DNA from: Sporolactobacillus laevolacticus DSM 442
Lineage (GTDB): Bacteria > Bacillota > Bacilli > Bacillales > Sporolactobacillaceae
Direction of reading: 5' to 3'
DNA length: 62,239 nt
Assembly: GCF_000497245.1 (NCBI RefSeq)
Contig: NZ_AWTC01000016.1
Span: forward strand, 1 to 62,239
Shown: positions 48,700-61,427 of the stretch, piece by piece
Layout: each line of letters begins with the position of its first letter
Numbering within the stretch: the first letter of the stretch is position 1
Notes under the pieces: generated by a model
Database searches by the model: none
Seen by the model: the letters and a program-made list of their open reading frames with translations, nothing else
What the model was told of the DNA's origin: nothing
Position numbers and translations under genes: made by a program

Positions 48700-49638
48700 T
48701 TACTGGAGCTGTTTCACTTCCTGCTCAATGTTCAGCAGATGCGCATCCTGCGTTTCTTTCGGGACCATCAAATGCAAGTGGTGATAGAGATTGACGATTT
48801 CGCCGGGCAAATCACCGCCATATTCACCATCGATATTCAGCTGCATTTTTTCTTGGGATTCGATCTTGATGCGGCTTGCTTGAGCATAGATGACTTTCTC
48901 ATCTTTCATATGCTCACCGCGAGTGGCCATGGATGCGAGGCGGATGAACTCCGCCAGGTTGGCCGCCTTCAAAATGATCAGGTCGAAAAGGCCGTCATTC
49001 ATCTTCGCCTCGGGGGCAAGCTTTTCGAATCCGCCGACTGAATTGCTATTGGATACGAGAAACAGCATGATGTCGCCTTCAAAGGTGCGGTCGTCATAAT
49101 TAATTTTCACTTTGATTGGCCGGATTGACGGGAGCATTTCAATGCCCTTGATAAAATAGGCCATCTGGCCAAGCATGGTTTTCAGCTTACTCGGTACATC
49201 ATAGGTCAATTCCGTTAGCTTGCCACCGCCAGCGATGTTAACGAAATAATTGTCGTTGACTTTGCCAATATCAATCGGCATCTCATGCCCATTGCAAAGC
49301 ACATCACAAGCTTTGACAATGTCACGGGGAATGCCAACGGCGCGGGCGAAATCATTGGTCGTTCCTAAAGGCAGGATGCCGAGCTTCGGGCGATAATCCA
49401 TTTCCGCAAGTCCATTGATCACCTCATTAATGGTGCCGTCACCGCCTGCCGCCACTACCAGGTCAAATTTTCGCTTGACTGCTTTGCGCGCGCCTTTCGT
49501 TGCATCTCCCTCGGCTTTGGTCGCATAGGCTGATGCTTCATAACCTGCATCCTCAAGACGATCCAGAATGTAGGCGATATTTCTTTTCGCCAGTTCGCGG
49601 CCTGACGTTGGATTGTAGATTAATCTTGCCTTCTTCAT
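48700..49638 (-). CDS. dgkB: Diacylglycerol kinase DgkB (YerQ-like)
   Basis: 312 aa from the ATG at 49638, after GGGTGA. Lipid-kinase signatures: YNPTSGRELAKRN at the N-terminus, VAAGGDGTINEVINGLA (nucleotide loop) and LGILPLGTTNDFARA. NIDGEYGGDLPG is near the C-terminus. A soluble diacylglycerol kinase returning diacylglycerol from lipoteichoic-acid synthesis to phosphatidate. It follows gatB as in Bacillus, but array 3 lies between them and rlmCD has been moved away. Confidence 0.92.
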   Translation of the reverse strand: MKKARLIYNPTSGRELAKRNIAYILDRLEDAGYEASAYATKAEGDATKGARKAVKRKFDLVVAAGGDGTINEVINGLAEMDYRPKLGILPLGTTNDFARAVGIPRDIVKACDVLCNGHEMPIDIGKVNDNYFVNIAGGGKLTELTYDVPSKLKTMLGQMAYFIKGIEMLPSIRPIKVKINYDDRTFEGDIMLFLVSNSNSVGGFEKLAPEAKMNDGLFDLIILKAANLAEFIRLASMATRGEHMKDEKVIYAQASRIKIESQEKMQLNIDGEYGGDLPGEIVNLYHHLHLMVPKETQDAHLLNIEQEVKQLQ

Positions 49639-50018
49639 GATTATCACCCAATCAAACTCTATATATAAATATCTACGTTCAAAAGTGGAAAAAGGAGTCT
49701 TCCTTATCGGCTTAAATTTAAGATGTCATATGTCATGGTACGATTTATCGGACGCTTTTGATTGTTTTTATTCATTGTTTCCGATCTCACTTACTGCTAA
49801 TCAGCGATTGGAACAAATCAATTGTTTCTGAGACAATCATGGATGCGTTTACGTAAAACTGCAACTGCACACAGTTCGCTCTCTTATCGCGAACTTCCTT
49901 ATTTTATTATATTGTAAACAATTTTTAAAATCAAAATCGATCACGTGAACGTTTCAATGGTTCGGTTTCCAATGCAGTCGGCATTTGCCGTGGCAAATGC
50001 CTGCCGATTTAAAGCTTT

Positions 50019-50277
50019 ATCAGTCAGTTCTACGAATTTATCGATCAGTTTCAAAATATTATCGATCAGCTTGGAAAAAGTATCGATCACTTTCAAAAAT
50101 TTATCGATCAGTTTGGAAAAAATATCGATCATTTCAGTGGTGGCCGGCAGTCAATCCGGTTTTGATCACTAATAATCCGGTCGTTGCGGCATTTCATTCG
50201 GTCGTCGCAAGATTAATCCGGTCGTTACCGAAAATAATTCGGTCGTCGTCACGAATAATCCGGTCTAGTGCCAAATA
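50019..50277. repeat. 21-bp periodic array 3, two blocks of six units
   Basis: Block a: cores ATCAGTCA or ATCGATCA at 50019, 50040, 50061, 50082, 50103 and 50124. Block b: AATCCGGTCGT-type cores whose GG pairs fall at 50158, 50179, 50200, 50220, 50241 and 50262 (one step is 20). The two blocks share period but differ in core, as if each was homogenised separately. On the minus strand block a reads heptads of the form IDKFLKL. The remaining 49648-50018 sequence shows no gene. Confidence 0.88.
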
Positions 50278-50306
50278 TGGTAGCGAATTCGGCGTTTTAC
50301 CGCAAA

Positions 50307-50344
50307 AAAAGCGGGATCCCTACACAATTAGGGGTCCCGCTTTT
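50307..50344. terminator. Bidirectional terminator of the gatCAB operon
   Basis: AAAAGCGGGATCCCT (50307-50321) pairs with AGGGGTCCCGCTTTT (50330-50344) with one G-T; the minus strand has seven T after it. It lies 13 bp past the gatB stop and just right of array 3. Confidence 0.88.
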
Positions 50345-50356
50345 ACAGCGTTATTT

Positions 50357-51793
50357 TTACAGCTTGTCAATTTCTTCGAGAATGATCTTGTTGACCATCT
50401 TTGGATTGGCTTTGCCGTGTGTTTGTTTCATGACTTGGCCGACAAGGAAGCCGAGGGCGCGATCCTTACCGTTCTTGTAGTCAATCATGGACTGCTTGTT
50501 GGCTTCAAGAATTGGCGCCAGCATCTCGCGAAGTGCGCCTTCGTCGGAGATCTGAACAAGACCCTTGGCTTTGACAATTTCTTCCGGATCGCCGCCTTTT
50601 TCAATCAGGTCTTTGAAGACCTTCTTGGCGATCTTGCTGGAAATCGTGCCTTTTTCAATCAGCTGTACCAGTTTGGCCAAGCCTTTGGCGGTCATCGGTA
50701 CTTGATCGATGGTTTTGTACTTGCTGTTCAGGTACGCAGACACATCGCCCATCAGCCAGTTGGACACGAGTTTGGCATCGGCACCTTCAGCAACGGCATC
50801 CTGGAAGAAGTCGGACATCGTCTTCGCCTGTGTAAGCACCATTGCGTCGTACTCCGGAAGACCGAATTCTTCGACGTAGCGTTTTTGACGAGAATCCGGA
50901 AGCTCTGGAATTTCCGCTTCGATCCGGTCGATCCATTCCTGGTCGATCTTCAGCTTGATGATATCCGGTTCCGGGAAGTAACGGTAGTCTTCGGAGCCTT
51001 CTTTACCACGCATTACGGTTGTCGCTTTAGTTGCGTCATTATAACGGCGCGTTTCCTGAACGACTTCGCCACCGGAAAGCAGAACCTTTTCCTGACGTTT
51101 TTCTTCGTAAGCGAGCCCTTTTTCAACAAATGTGAATGAGTTCAGGTTCTTCAATTCGGTCTTTGTGCCAAATGTCGTCTGGCCGAAAGGACGGATGGAA
51201 ATGTTGGCGTCACAGCGAAGTGAGCCTTCTTCCATCTTGACGTCGGAAACATCAATGTATTGCATGATCGCTTTCAATTTTTCCAGGTAAAGATAAGCTT
51301 CATGCGGGTCGCGCATATCTGCTTCGGAAACGATTTCGATCAGCGGTGTACCGACACGGTTGAAGTCGACAAGCGAACCGGAACCGTCTTCCAAGTGGTT
51401 CAGCTTTCCGGCATCTTCTTCGAGGTGCAGACGGTGCACGCCGATCCGTTTCTTTTCGCCATCGAGTTCGATTTCAATATAGCCGTTGCGTCCAATTGGC
51501 TGATCGAACTGTGAAATCTGGTAGGCTTTCGGATTATCCGGATAGAAATAGTTTTTGCGGTCGAATTTGGTCTCACGTGAGATTTCACAATTCAGCGCGA
51601 GCGCTGCTTTAATTGCATAATCAACGGCTTCGTGATTCAAAATCGGCAGAACACCAGGATGTCCGAGACAGATCGGGCATGTGTTGGTGTTCGGTTCGGC
51701 ACCGAATTGGTTAGCGCAGCCGCAGAATGCTTTCGTTTTTGTTTTCAGTTCGACATGGACTTCAAGTCCGATGACTGTTTCAAAGTTGCTCAT
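50357..51793 (-). CDS. gatB: Asp/Glu-tRNA(Asn/Gln) amidotransferase subunit B
   Basis: 478 aa. [20 protein letters not shown] at the N-terminus, Zn-site [22 protein letters not shown] and the C-terminal YqeY-like helices ([19 protein letters not shown]). It activates Glu-tRNA(Gln) with ATP and receives ammonia from GatA. Its ATG overlaps the gatA stop by four bases (ATGA). Confidence 0.96.
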   Translation of the reverse strand: MSNFETVIGLEVHVELKTKTKAFCGCANQFGAEPNTNTCPICLGHPGVLPILNHEAVDYAIKAALALNCEISRETKFDRKNYFYPDNPKAYQISQFDQPIGRNGYIEIELDGEKKRIGVHRLHLEEDAGKLNHLEDGSGSLVDFNRVGTPLIEIVSEADMRDPHEAYLYLEKLKAIMQYIDVSDVKMEEGSLRCDANISIRPFGQTTFGTKTELKNLNSFTFVEKGLAYEEKRQEKVLLSGGEVVQETRRYNDATKATTVMRGKEGSEDYRYFPEPDIIKLKIDQEWIDRIEAEIPELPDSRQKRYVEEFGLPEYDAMVLTQAKTMSDFFQDAVAEGADAKLVSNWLMGDVSAYLNSKYKTIDQVPMTAKGLAKLVQLIEKGTISSKIAKKVFKDLIEKGGDPEEIVKAKGLVQISDEGALREMLAPILEANKQSMIDYKNGKDRALGFLVGQVMKQTHGKANPKMVNKIILEEIDKL

Positions 51794-53250
51794 TTATTCA
51801 TCGCCCCTTTGGCAGGCGTTAGTGTAAACCCGGCAGTTTGTTCATAGGCGTGAGCCGCGCGATACAGTGTTTCTTCACCGAATGGTCGGCCGATCATCTG
51901 CAGGCCGACCGGAAGTCCGTCAGCGAGACCGCATGGAAGGCTGATCGCAGGAATGCCGGCAAGGTTGACTGGAATCGTTAAAAGGTCGTTTGCATACATC
52001 GTCAGCGGATCATCGATATTTTCACCGATCTTGAAGGCAGTGGTTGGTGTCGTTGGTCCGACAATGATGTCGTGATCCTTGAACACTTTCTCAAAGTCTT
52101 GCTTGATCAGCGTGCGCACTTGCTGCGCCTTTTTATAGTAAGCATCATAATAGCCGGAACTCAATGCGAAGGTACCAAGCATAATTCGGCGCTTCACTTC
52201 ATCGCCGAAGCCTTCGCTTCTCGATTTGTTGTACATGTCGATCAAATCGTTTGTTTCCGCGCGGACGCCGTAACGGACACCGTCAAAACGTGCGAGGTTA
52301 GCCGACGCTTCAGATGAAGCAATAATATAGTAAGCAGGCACCGCATATTTCGAATGCGGCAAGGACACTTCGTCCACAACCGCACCCAGTGATTCGAGCT
52401 GCTTAATGGCTGCACGGATATTTGCTTTTACCAATTCATCGATACCTTCACCGAGGTATTCTTTCGGAACAGCCACTCGAAGGCCTTTGATGTCGCCGGT
52501 CAAAGCTGCGGCATAATGAGGCACAGCTAAATCGGCACTTGTTGAATCGTGGCGATCCAGTCCGGAAATGGTTTCAAGCAGGTACGCGTTATCTTCGACA
52601 GTACGTGTAATTGGTCCTGCCTGATCCAATGATGACGCAAAAGCAACCAATCCATAACGGGATACACGTCCATAAGTCGGTTTCATGCCGACAACGCCGC
52701 AGAATGCGGATGGCTGGCGGATGGAACCGCCTGTGTCGGTACCCAGCGCAAAAAGCACTTCGCCCGCAGCGACAGCCGCTGCGGAACCGCCGCTGGATCC
52801 ACCTGGTACGCGTTCGAGATCCCATGGATTTTTCGTAATCGCAAAAGACGATGTTTCAGTTGATGAACCCATCGCAAACTCGTCCATGTTTAATTTTCCA
52901 ATGGTAATCGCCTTTTGTGCTTTTACCTTCTCAACTACGGTAGCGTCATAGAGCGGATCGTAGTTTTCAAGAATATGGCTGGCACAAGTGGTTTTCAATC
53001 CCTTTGTGACCATGTTATCTTTAATTCCGATCGGCATGCCTGAGAGAATCGCATCTTCAGCGGATCCGTTTTCGTCAATGGCCTTTGCTTCTTCTCTGGC
53101 TGCTTCTTCATTCAAGGTCAGAAACGCCTGCACATCACCATCGACATCATGAATACGCGTGAACGCTTCGTCGACAAGATCGGATGCCTTGATTTCCTTG
53201 CTATGTAACTTTTGAGACAAAGACACAAGGCCTTCTTCAAAAAGTGGCAT
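51790..53250 (-). CDS. gatA: Asp/Glu-tRNA(Asn/Gln) amidotransferase subunit A
   Basis: 486 aa from the ATG at 53250, after AAGGAGG. Amidase-signature protein with the Lys of [10 protein letters not shown] and the Ser pair of [16 protein letters not shown] and [16 protein letters not shown] forming the Ser-cisSer-Lys triad. It releases ammonia from glutamine. It lies 24 bp after gatC. Confidence 0.96.
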   Translation of the reverse strand: MPLFEEGLVSLSQKLHSKEIKASDLVDEAFTRIHDVDGDVQAFLTLNEEAAREEAKAIDENGSAEDAILSGMPIGIKDNMVTKGLKTTCASHILENYDPLYDATVVEKVKAQKAITIGKLNMDEFAMGSSTETSSFAITKNPWDLERVPGGSSGGSAAAVAAGEVLFALGTDTGGSIRQPSAFCGVVGMKPTYGRVSRYGLVAFASSLDQAGPITRTVEDNAYLLETISGLDRHDSTSADLAVPHYAAALTGDIKGLRVAVPKEYLGEGIDELVKANIRAAIKQLESLGAVVDEVSLPHSKYAVPAYYIIASSEASANLARFDGVRYGVRAETNDLIDMYNKSRSEGFGDEVKRRIMLGTFALSSGYYDAYYKKAQQVRTLIKQDFEKVFKDHDIIVGPTTPTTAFKIGENIDDPLTMYANDLLTIPVNLAGIPAISLPCGLADGLPVGLQMIGRPFGEETLYRAAHAYEQTAGFTLTPAKGAMNK

Positions 53251-53274
53251 CACTATTTCCTCCTTCAGCTTCAA

Positions 53275-53568
53275 TCAATCCGCTTCCATAATCAGCGGTA
53301 CTTTAACTTGTCCATCTTCCTGGAGCGGTGCGTTCTTGAGCGCTTCTTCGCGCGGCAATGATGGTTCAACAACATCCTCGCGCATCACATTATACATGTC
53401 CAGCACGTGGGTGGTCGGCTCAATGCCTTCTGTATCCAGTTCATTAAGCTGTTCTGCGAAACCAATGATATCATCGAGCTGCGTCGTGAACGTCTTAATT
53501 TCCTCATCATTAAAAGACAGCCGCGCCAAATTAGCGACATATCTTACCTGTTCCTCGTTGATTCTGCT
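53275..53568 (-). CDS. gatC: Asp/Glu-tRNA(Asn/Gln) amidotransferase subunit C
   Basis: 97 aa from the ATG at 53568, with GGAGGTG six bases upstream; longer in-frame reading lacks a ribosome site. [19 protein letters not shown], then [18 protein letters not shown], is the usual GatC sequence. It wraps around GatA and GatB to hold the complex together. First gene of the operon. Confidence 0.95.
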   Translation of the reverse strand, partial: SRINEEQVRYVANLARLSFNDEEIKTFTTQLDDIIGFAEQLNELDTEGIEPTTHVLDMYNVMREDVVEPSLPREEALKNAPLQEDGQVKVPLIMEAD

Positions 53569-53720
53569 CATCTTTTTCACCTCCGCCAATCGGCTTCATT
53601 TGCCACCTCTTGGCAAATTCCAACAATGCTTTAATCATATCAAATACCATTGACTATATGCAATAACAGCGGCATCTAAATAGCGAAATGGATCGTAAAA
53701 TGTTTCCTTAACCCAACACA

Positions 53721-54338
53721 TTAATTCATTGCCTGGTATAATGCAAAAACCCCAAAACCCAACATAATTATTGCAGAGAAACGATTGATCCATCCTAACA
53801 GCTTTGTGTCCATCTTTTCCCGAAAATGACCGACACATACGCTGAGCAGCAGCCACCATAGCGCAGAACCGCAAAAAACGCCGAACACGATCAGCATGGA
53901 TGCGACATGACTTCCAGCAGCGATGCCCATCCCGGCGAATATACTTACAAACGAGATAATGGTCATGGGATTCGTCAGGGTTAATGCCAAGGTTGATGTA
54001 TAGGCACCGAGAAGCTTTCTCGCCTTTCCCGCACCTTGCGGGGGTGAATCAGCTGCTTTTGACCGCCATGTCCGAATTCCAAGATAACAAAGAAAGCAGC
54101 CACCGATGACCTGAAGCCACAGCTGCTGGCCAACCAAAAAGCGAGACACAACAGTAAGGCCAAAGGCGGCAATTGATCCATATACAGCATCAGCAGTAGC
54201 TGCGCCGATACCCGATAGCAGCCCGTAAAGCCGACCTGCCGTCAAAGTACGTCGAATGCAAAGCACACCGATCGGACCGACCGGTGCGGCAATCGCAAGA
54301 CCCAAGATCATTCCTCTCAGGTACACAAGTAGGTCCAT
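53721..54338 (-). CDS. LysE-family amino-acid exporter (third)
   Basis: 205 aa, six helices. GLAIAAPVGPIGVLCIRRTL is the LysE N-terminal motif and LTLTNPMTIISFVSIFAGMG the internal one. It lies 10 bp downstream of an Lrp-family gene on the same strand, so the two form an operon in which the regulator probably senses the exported amino acid. Confidence 0.88.
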   Translation of the reverse strand: MDLLVYLRGMILGLAIAAPVGPIGVLCIRRTLTAGRLYGLLSGIGAATADAVYGSIAAFGLTVVSRFLVGQQLWLQVIGGCFLCYLGIRTWRSKAADSPPQGAGKARKLLGAYTSTLALTLTNPMTIISFVSIFAGMGIAAGSHVASMLIVFGVFCGSALWWLLLSVCVGHFREKMDTKLLGWINRFSAIIMLGFGVFALYQAMN

Positions 54339-54348
54339 AGGCGGTACC

Positions 54349-54810
54349 TCATGAAAAACGATCTGAATGAATTGGGAGCTGAGTTGTTTCCTTCAGTGAA
54401 TTCATCACAATTGTCGTTCTTGTCTTAACGCCGGGTAATTTTTTCAATTCACAACTGATGACGCGATCCAAGTCTTTGGTGTCCCGGCTGCGCACTTTCA
54501 ACAAGTAATCATAGTCACCGGCAATATGATGACATTCCTGAACTTCAGCAAGGTTCGAAACCAAATCTAAAAATGCTGAACGCTGTTCTGTTTTTTCAAG
54601 GGTTACCGCAACAAATGCCGTACATGTATTGCCAACATGTTCCGGATCAATCACTGCCCCATAACCTTTAATCACCCCTTTTTCCTCCAGTCTCCGCACG
54701 CGTTCGGCCACCGCAGGGGATGACATATCAACTTCAGCAGCCAAGTCGGACCATGTCGCCCTACCATGCTTCATTAAAATGCGCAGCATCTTCAGATCAA
54801 GTTTATCCAA
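54349..54810 (-). CDS. Lrp/AsnC-family regulator
   Basis: 153 aa from a TTG start with AAGGACG upstream. N-terminal HTH: KLDLKMLRILMKHGRATWSD and AAEVDMSSPAVAERVRRLEE. C-terminal RAM domain: TAFVAVTLEKTEQ, HHIAGDYDYLLKVRSRDTKD and LPGVKTRTTIVMNSLKET. Directly upstream of a LysE exporter it probably works like the LysG/Lrp partner of such transporters. The AT-rich upstream region (54835-54900) is the likely binding area. Confidence 0.88.
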   Translation of the reverse strand: MDKLDLKMLRILMKHGRATWSDLAAEVDMSSPAVAERVRRLEEKGVIKGYGAVIDPEHVGNTCTAFVAVTLEKTEQRSAFLDLVSNLAEVQECHHIAGDYDYLLKVRSRDTKDLDRVISCELKKLPGVKTRTTIVMNSLKETTQLPIHSDRFS

Positions 54811-55015
54811 GTCATCACGTCCTTTAATTATTAAGTATTAATTATCTATTATTAAATATACCATGTTTTTATGCTTATTTCCATTATATTATTAAATGTA
54901 GTCACTGAATAATTAATTTTGTTAATCTCTTACGTACCGTTCCGTGCGCTCTCATCTACAGGTGCGGCCGCAGGCGAACAGCGCACCTTCCGCTCCAATT
55001 AACATAGCCAAATTA

Positions 55016-55054
55016 AAAAGAGCGAAACTGCCGTAAAGCAGTTTCACTCTCTTT
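55016..55054. terminator. Terminator of the pcrA-ligA-camS operon
   Basis: AAAGAG and GAAACTGC pair with GCAGTTTC and CTCTTT around CGTAAA, with one mismatch and a small bulge, about 30 bp past the camS stop. T-rich on both sides. The remaining 54811-55083 sequence contains no supported gene. Confidence 0.7.
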
Positions 55055-55083
55055 ATCATTTATTGTTTTGCGTGCTTGACTAA

Positions 55084-56286
55084 TCAGTGCTGGAAAATGT
55101 GGACATAGGGTTCATCCATATCCGCTGTCCGTTCAATCAGTGCTTCAGGTGTACTTCCTGTTGTGATGTAAACATGAATCGGTACATTCCGTGAAAACGC
55201 AGTTCTGTTTTTCACGATTGAGGTCACATAATTTGTGAAGCCGAGCATTTCCGTTTCATCAATAAATTTATTAAAGTCGATGTCCAGTGTGATGTCACTC
55301 AGCTCTTTATTCCGATAAAAGGCTTTGCCGATAACGCCTACATAATCCGGATAATATTTCTGGACATCACTCTTGAACTGATTGAATTTCTGAAGATCGC
55401 CCTTATAGCTGTTGGTGGCGGTGTTTGATGGGAACAATACATGGTGTTCGTCCACATTCGTCCATCCATTAATGCTTCCCGATCCGCTGCCGACTTCTGT
55501 CTTGGCAACAAAGTCTCCGGGCACATAGGACTGGGGAGCCGCTGTTATATAAAGCGTAATAAATACCGGCACCTGCCCCAGCCCACTTTTGTTTCTCACC
55601 CGTTGAAGGATCTGCTGTGCCTGCTTTTTCCCCCATGAGATGACCTTGGATCGATTTAAATTAACAGAGACCGGATACATTTTATTGTTATAGGTGATCG
55701 TGTCTGCATAAACAGAATTAAGTGAAACCGCCAGTGAGACGCCGCCCACACTGTATTTGCCGTTCTTGCCTTTCTTTAAATAGTCCTGTTCGACCACATA
55801 ATTAATATATTTCGGACTGTTTTTTGATTGATCGACAACCGTCTTGCCTTTTCCAAGCGGCGGATTCAAACCAGGTACCACCGGTAATTTTTTCTTATTA
55901 GCATCATACTGCACAGGCTCTTGTCCCCGTCTGTGGAGAATGTTGTTAATGTCTGATTCTTTTAGATACTGGCCACTCTGAAAGACGTAGTCATTTGGAC
56001 TGAACACACTTTTTGACAAATCCATCAGGCCAAGCTCCAACTGATCCATGTCGACACGGTTCTTCGGTCCATATTGTATGTAGCCGCGCGTGCTGTCGCT
56101 TTCCTTTGGACGGATCGACTGATAGTCCGATGTATTCGCACTTGGGATCAGGCTGGCCGTTCCTGATTTGCCATTGTTATCTGTCCCCACTTTATTATCA
56201 GGTGTCGTGTTGAACCAGCATCCTGATAGGATAAGCTGCAAGGCAAGAAGCACCGATCCCGCAGCTGCTGTTTTTTTCCAGTTCAT
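55084..56286 (-). CDS. camS: CamS-family lipoprotein (YerH-like, sex-pheromone precursor family)
   Basis: 400 aa from the ATG at 56286, nine bases after AGGAG; the ATG three codons earlier is too close to it. Signal peptide with lipobox LILSGC, Cys23 being the lipid-modified residue. Mature domain segments: YIQYGPKNRVDMDQLELGLM, PVQYDANKKKLPVVPGLNPP and SVSLNSVYADTITYNNKMYPVSVNL. CamS yields the cAM373-type peptide in staphylococci from its leader; the physiological role of the mature protein is unknown. It sits 12 bp after ligA, as in Bacillus. Confidence 0.9.
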   Translation of the reverse strand: MNWKKTAAAGSVLLALQLILSGCWFNTTPDNKVGTDNNGKSGTASLIPSANTSDYQSIRPKESDSTRGYIQYGPKNRVDMDQLELGLMDLSKSVFSPNDYVFQSGQYLKESDINNILHRRGQEPVQYDANKKKLPVVPGLNPPLGKGKTVVDQSKNSPKYINYVVEQDYLKKGKNGKYSVGGVSLAVSLNSVYADTITYNNKMYPVSVNLNRSKVISWGKKQAQQILQRVRNKSGLGQVPVFITLYITAAPQSYVPGDFVAKTEVGSGSGSINGWTNVDEHHVLFPSNTATNSYKGDLQKFNQFKSDVQKYYPDYVGVIGKAFYRNKELSDITLDIDFNKFIDETEMLGFTNYVTSIVKNRTAFSRNVPIHVYITTGSTPEALIERTADMDEPYVHIFQH

Positions 56287-56298
56287 CTGGAACATCTC

Positions 56299-58362
<2,064 letters not shown>

Positions 58363-58376
58363 TTATTATTGCCTTT

Positions 58377-60605
58377 TCATACTTTCTCAATCGGGGCAAA
58401 CGCGCCGAGCAGTCGTTTCAAACCAACGGGACTAGGGAAAACAATATCCAGTTCGACACTGTCTCCATTTCCGCGCGTGCTCACAATCGTGCCCTGGCCC
58501 CACTTTTTATGCAAAACCTTATCACCGGCTGCCCACGCTTCAGTATTATGGGTTTTCTTTTGAAGGACCGGTGTCTGACGGACTTGCGGTGATGAAAATC
58601 TGCGTTCGAATGGAGAGCCGGACCTTGATTTTGATGAGAAGCCCCCAGAGATTTCGCGTTCCTCCGAGTCTTCCAGTTCCAGCAATTCATTAGGGATCTC
58701 TTTAATGAATCGTGACGCTGGATTAGCTATTGTTTTACCAAACAGCATTCGAATCTGGGCACTCGTTAGAAAAAGCTGCTGCTTAGCCCTTGTGATACCG
58801 ACATAGGCCAGACGCCGCTCCTCTTCCATTTCCTCTTCATCATCCAATGCACGAAGATGAGGGAAAATGCCTTCTTCCATACCCACAAGGAAAACAATAG
58901 GGAATTCCAGACCTTTGGCGGAGTGAAGGGTCATGAGCGTCACCGAATCCTGAACAGCCTGATCCTCTTCCTCGTCAATATCGGAATCCAGTGCCAACTC
59001 GGTCAGAAAATTAATCAGCGATTTATCTTCATGTGTGCTTTCAAATTCCTTTGTTACCGACAACAATTCATCAAGGTTTTCAAGGCGGCTTTGCGCTTCG
59101 ATCGTCCGTTCGGATTTTAACGCTTCGCGATAGCCGGACTTGTCGAGCACTTCTTCAACGAGCTCGGTTACTGACAAGAATTCCTGCATCTTGGACCAGT
59201 TCATAATCATGTCTGCAAAGGCTTCCATCTTGTTTGCAGTCCGCGCAGCGATTCCCGTCTGCTCAACATCCCCAATTGCCTGCATCAAAGAGAGATCCGC
59301 CGTAATCGCGTAATCAGCCAGTTTATCCATAGACGAAGCGCCAATGCCGCGTTTCGGTTCATTGATGACACGTGCCAGACTGATTTCGTCGTTCGGATTA
59401 GCGATCAGTCGGAGATAGGCGAGTATATCCTTAATTTCCTTGCGATCGTAGAACTTAATACTTCCGACCATCCGATATGGAATATTCGACTTAACGAGTG
59501 TTTCTTCAATGACACGAGATTGAGCGTTCGTTCTATAGAGCACCGCAAAATCCGAATAGTTGAATCCGTCTTTAAACAGCTCGCGCATTTTTCCAGCGAC
59601 ATAGTAACCTTCCTCGCGCTCGGTTGCACCTCGGTAATAAGCGATTTTCTTTCCGTCGGCATTTTCCGTCCACAGATTCTTCGGCTTACGGTCGTGATTA
59701 TTTTCAATAACATGATTGGCAGCCTCAAGAATTTTCTTTGTCGATCGGTAGTTTTGTTCTAGTTTAATAACTTCAGCGTTCGGATAATCTTCCTCGAAGG
59801 ATAGGATGTTATGAATGTCAGCTCCGCGCCATCCATAGATCGACTGATCGGAGTCACCAACGACGCACAGGTTTTTAAATCGGTCGGCCAGCATGCGCAC
59901 AAGCAGATACTGCGCTCGGTTGGTGTCCTGATATTCATCCACATGAATGTATTGAAACTTCTTTTGGTAATAATCCAAAGCCTCCGGTACACGCTGGAAA
60001 AGGTGGACGGTCGTCATGATTAAGTCGTCAAAATCGAGTGATTGGTTCTGCAGCAGCTTCTTCTCGTAATCTTTATAAACATCGCGAACCACTTCGTCAT
60101 ATGGGCCTTGAGCGCTTTTTGCAAAATCAGCAGCCGTCTTCAACTCATTCTTTGCTGCGCTGATTTTCCCAAGAATGCCGCGTGGTGTAAATTTTTTCGG
60201 ATCAAGATTTTGATCTTTTAGAATCTGCTTCACAACAGACAACTGATCGGTTGAGTCAAGGATCGTAAAATTACGGCTGACACCCATCCGGTCAATATCA
60301 CGGCGCAGGATCCGCACGCACATTGAGTGGAATGTAGAAACCCATGCGTCATCAACCAGCGGGCCTGCCAGATTGGCGAGACGTTCCTTCATTTCTTTAG
60401 CCGCTTTATTGGTAAATGTGATAGCGAGAATATTCCAAGGCGCCACATCACGCTCAATCATCATATATGCCATGCGGTGCGTCAGCACGCGCGTCTTACC
60501 GCTTCCCGCGCCTGCCATAATCAGCAGGGGCCCTTCATGATGCTTGACCGCCTTTAATTGTTCCGAATTCAGTCCTTCAAGCAATTCCTGTGAAAGCCGG
60601 TCCAT
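58377..60605 (-). CDS. pcrA: ATP-dependent DNA helicase PcrA (UvrD/Rep family)
   Basis: 742 aa. Walker [15 protein letters not shown] (about 31-44), motif [10 protein letters not shown], motif [17 protein letters not shown], motif IV EQNYRST, motif [20 protein letters not shown] and motif [12 protein letters not shown]. The C-terminal tudor-like segment ([18 protein letters not shown]) binds RNA polymerase in Bacillus PcrA. A 3'-5' helicase for replication and repair. The pcrB gene usually found just upstream is absent here. Confidence 0.97.
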   Translation of the reverse strand: MDRLSQELLEGLNSEQLKAVKHHEGPLLIMAGAGSGKTRVLTHRMAYMMIERDVAPWNILAITFTNKAAKEMKERLANLAGPLVDDAWVSTFHSMCVRILRRDIDRMGVSRNFTILDSTDQLSVVKQILKDQNLDPKKFTPRGILGKISAAKNELKTAADFAKSAQGPYDEVVRDVYKDYEKKLLQNQSLDFDDLIMTTVHLFQRVPEALDYYQKKFQYIHVDEYQDTNRAQYLLVRMLADRFKNLCVVGDSDQSIYGWRGADIHNILSFEEDYPNAEVIKLEQNYRSTKKILEAANHVIENNHDRKPKNLWTENADGKKIAYYRGATEREEGYYVAGKMRELFKDGFNYSDFAVLYRTNAQSRVIEETLVKSNIPYRMVGSIKFYDRKEIKDILAYLRLIANPNDEISLARVINEPKRGIGASSMDKLADYAITADLSLMQAIGDVEQTGIAARTANKMEAFADMIMNWSKMQEFLSVTELVEEVLDKSGYREALKSERTIEAQSRLENLDELLSVTKEFESTHEDKSLINFLTELALDSDIDEEEDQAVQDSVTLMTLHSAKGLEFPIVFLVGMEEGIFPHLRALDDEEEMEEERRLAYVGITRAKQQLFLTSAQIRMLFGKTIANPASRFIKEIPNELLELEDSEEREISGGFSSKSRSGSPFERRFSSPQVRQTPVLQKKTHNTEAWAAGDKVLHKKWGQGTIVSTRGNGDSVELDIVFPSPVGLKRLLGAFAPIEKV

Positions 60606-60629
60606 TTAATCACTTCCTAAACTAGAGTT

Positions 60630-60745
60630 GCTGCGCAGCGTGAAGAACAAAAAAGCACACAAACACAAAGCCGGCGTATTCTGAATGCACTTGTCCCCAG
60701 AACACCGCCGTCTCAATGAAATCTCTTGTTCTTCATGCAACGAGA
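60630..60745 (-). ncRNA. Possible structured RNA between the yerC-like gene and pcrA
   Basis: On the minus strand an outer helix GCRTGAAGAACAA (two 13-base arms about 95 bases apart) encloses a hairpin with arms GGCGGTGTTCTG and CAGAATACGCC (one bulge, 13-base loop). A T-rich stretch including six T follows the inner hairpin. It could be a terminator for the upstream gene or an attenuator for pcrA. No known riboswitch class recognised. Confidence 0.4.
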
Positions 60746-60753
60746 ACAATTCT

Positions 60754-61050
60754 TTATTTATTTTCTTCTAATCGATCAATGGTCATTTTATAGCCGTCCG
60801 CACCGAAGTTGATGCAGCGTTTGACTCTGGATATCGTAGCTGTGCTGGCACCTGTATCTTCCTCGATCTGATGATACGTTTGTCCCGCCATCAGCATTCT
60901 CGCCACTTCAAGACGTTGCGATAATGACTGCACCTCGCCCATCGTGCATAGGTCATCAAAAAAGCGATAGCATTCCTCGCGATCTTTCAATGTCAGGATG
61001 GCGTCAAACAGCTGATCAAGAGATTTGCCTCTTAATTTATCAATTTGCAA
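60754..61050 (-). CDS. YerC/TrpR-family regulator
   Basis: 98 aa from a TTG start with AAGGAATGG upstream. LFDAILTLKDREECYRFFDD, LCTMGEVQSLSQRLEVARML and YHQIEEDTGASTATISRVKR match the TrpR-like YerC/YecD family (MerR-unrelated, all-helical with a C-terminal HTH). In Bacillus the homologue lies near pcrB-pcrA. Target genes unknown. Confidence 0.88.
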   Translation of the reverse strand: MQIDKLRGKSLDQLFDAILTLKDREECYRFFDDLCTMGEVQSLSQRLEVARMLMAGQTYHQIEEDTGASTATISRVKRCINFGADGYKMTIDRLEENK

Positions 61051-61427
61051 CCTTGTCCATTCCTTTCTCGTGGTTAATCCGCAACTTCATCACTTTTTAT
61101 GTTTTACGAATGTACAAATAAAAAGATGTTCTGATGCGTCAGGCGGAATCTTATGCCCTTGTTCAGACACATCCTAGTTCTTTTCTCAAGTTTGAACACG
61201 ATCTCGTCTTACAAACTCGCATAAATACTCTTTATAACATCTTACATCAATTATGGCGAGTGATAAAGTCAGAGCGAAAAATGTTTTCGCCCAGCACAGC
61301 GCGAAAATAATTTCACCTTGCAAATAACCCTTGTTGCAGCTATTTCTATTTCCATCTGTTTTCGGTTTCATCCTGTACACGTTTGTGGTAGCCTAAGATT
61401 GTATTGCTTACAAGACGTTTAAGGGAT

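Noticed and set aside
39841-50277. CRISPR array
   Set aside because: The repeats are only about 8 bp with a 21-bp period, spacers are similar to one another, and no cas gene is present.
49985-51139. 384-codon frame through array 3 and antisense to gatB
   Set aside because: It consists of repeat spacers plus the complement of gatB; no family and no start signal.
61186-61380. 64-codon minus-strand frame with a hydrophobic middle upstream of the yerC-like gene
   Set aside because: No ribosome site, Cys-rich chance-like composition and no family recognised.
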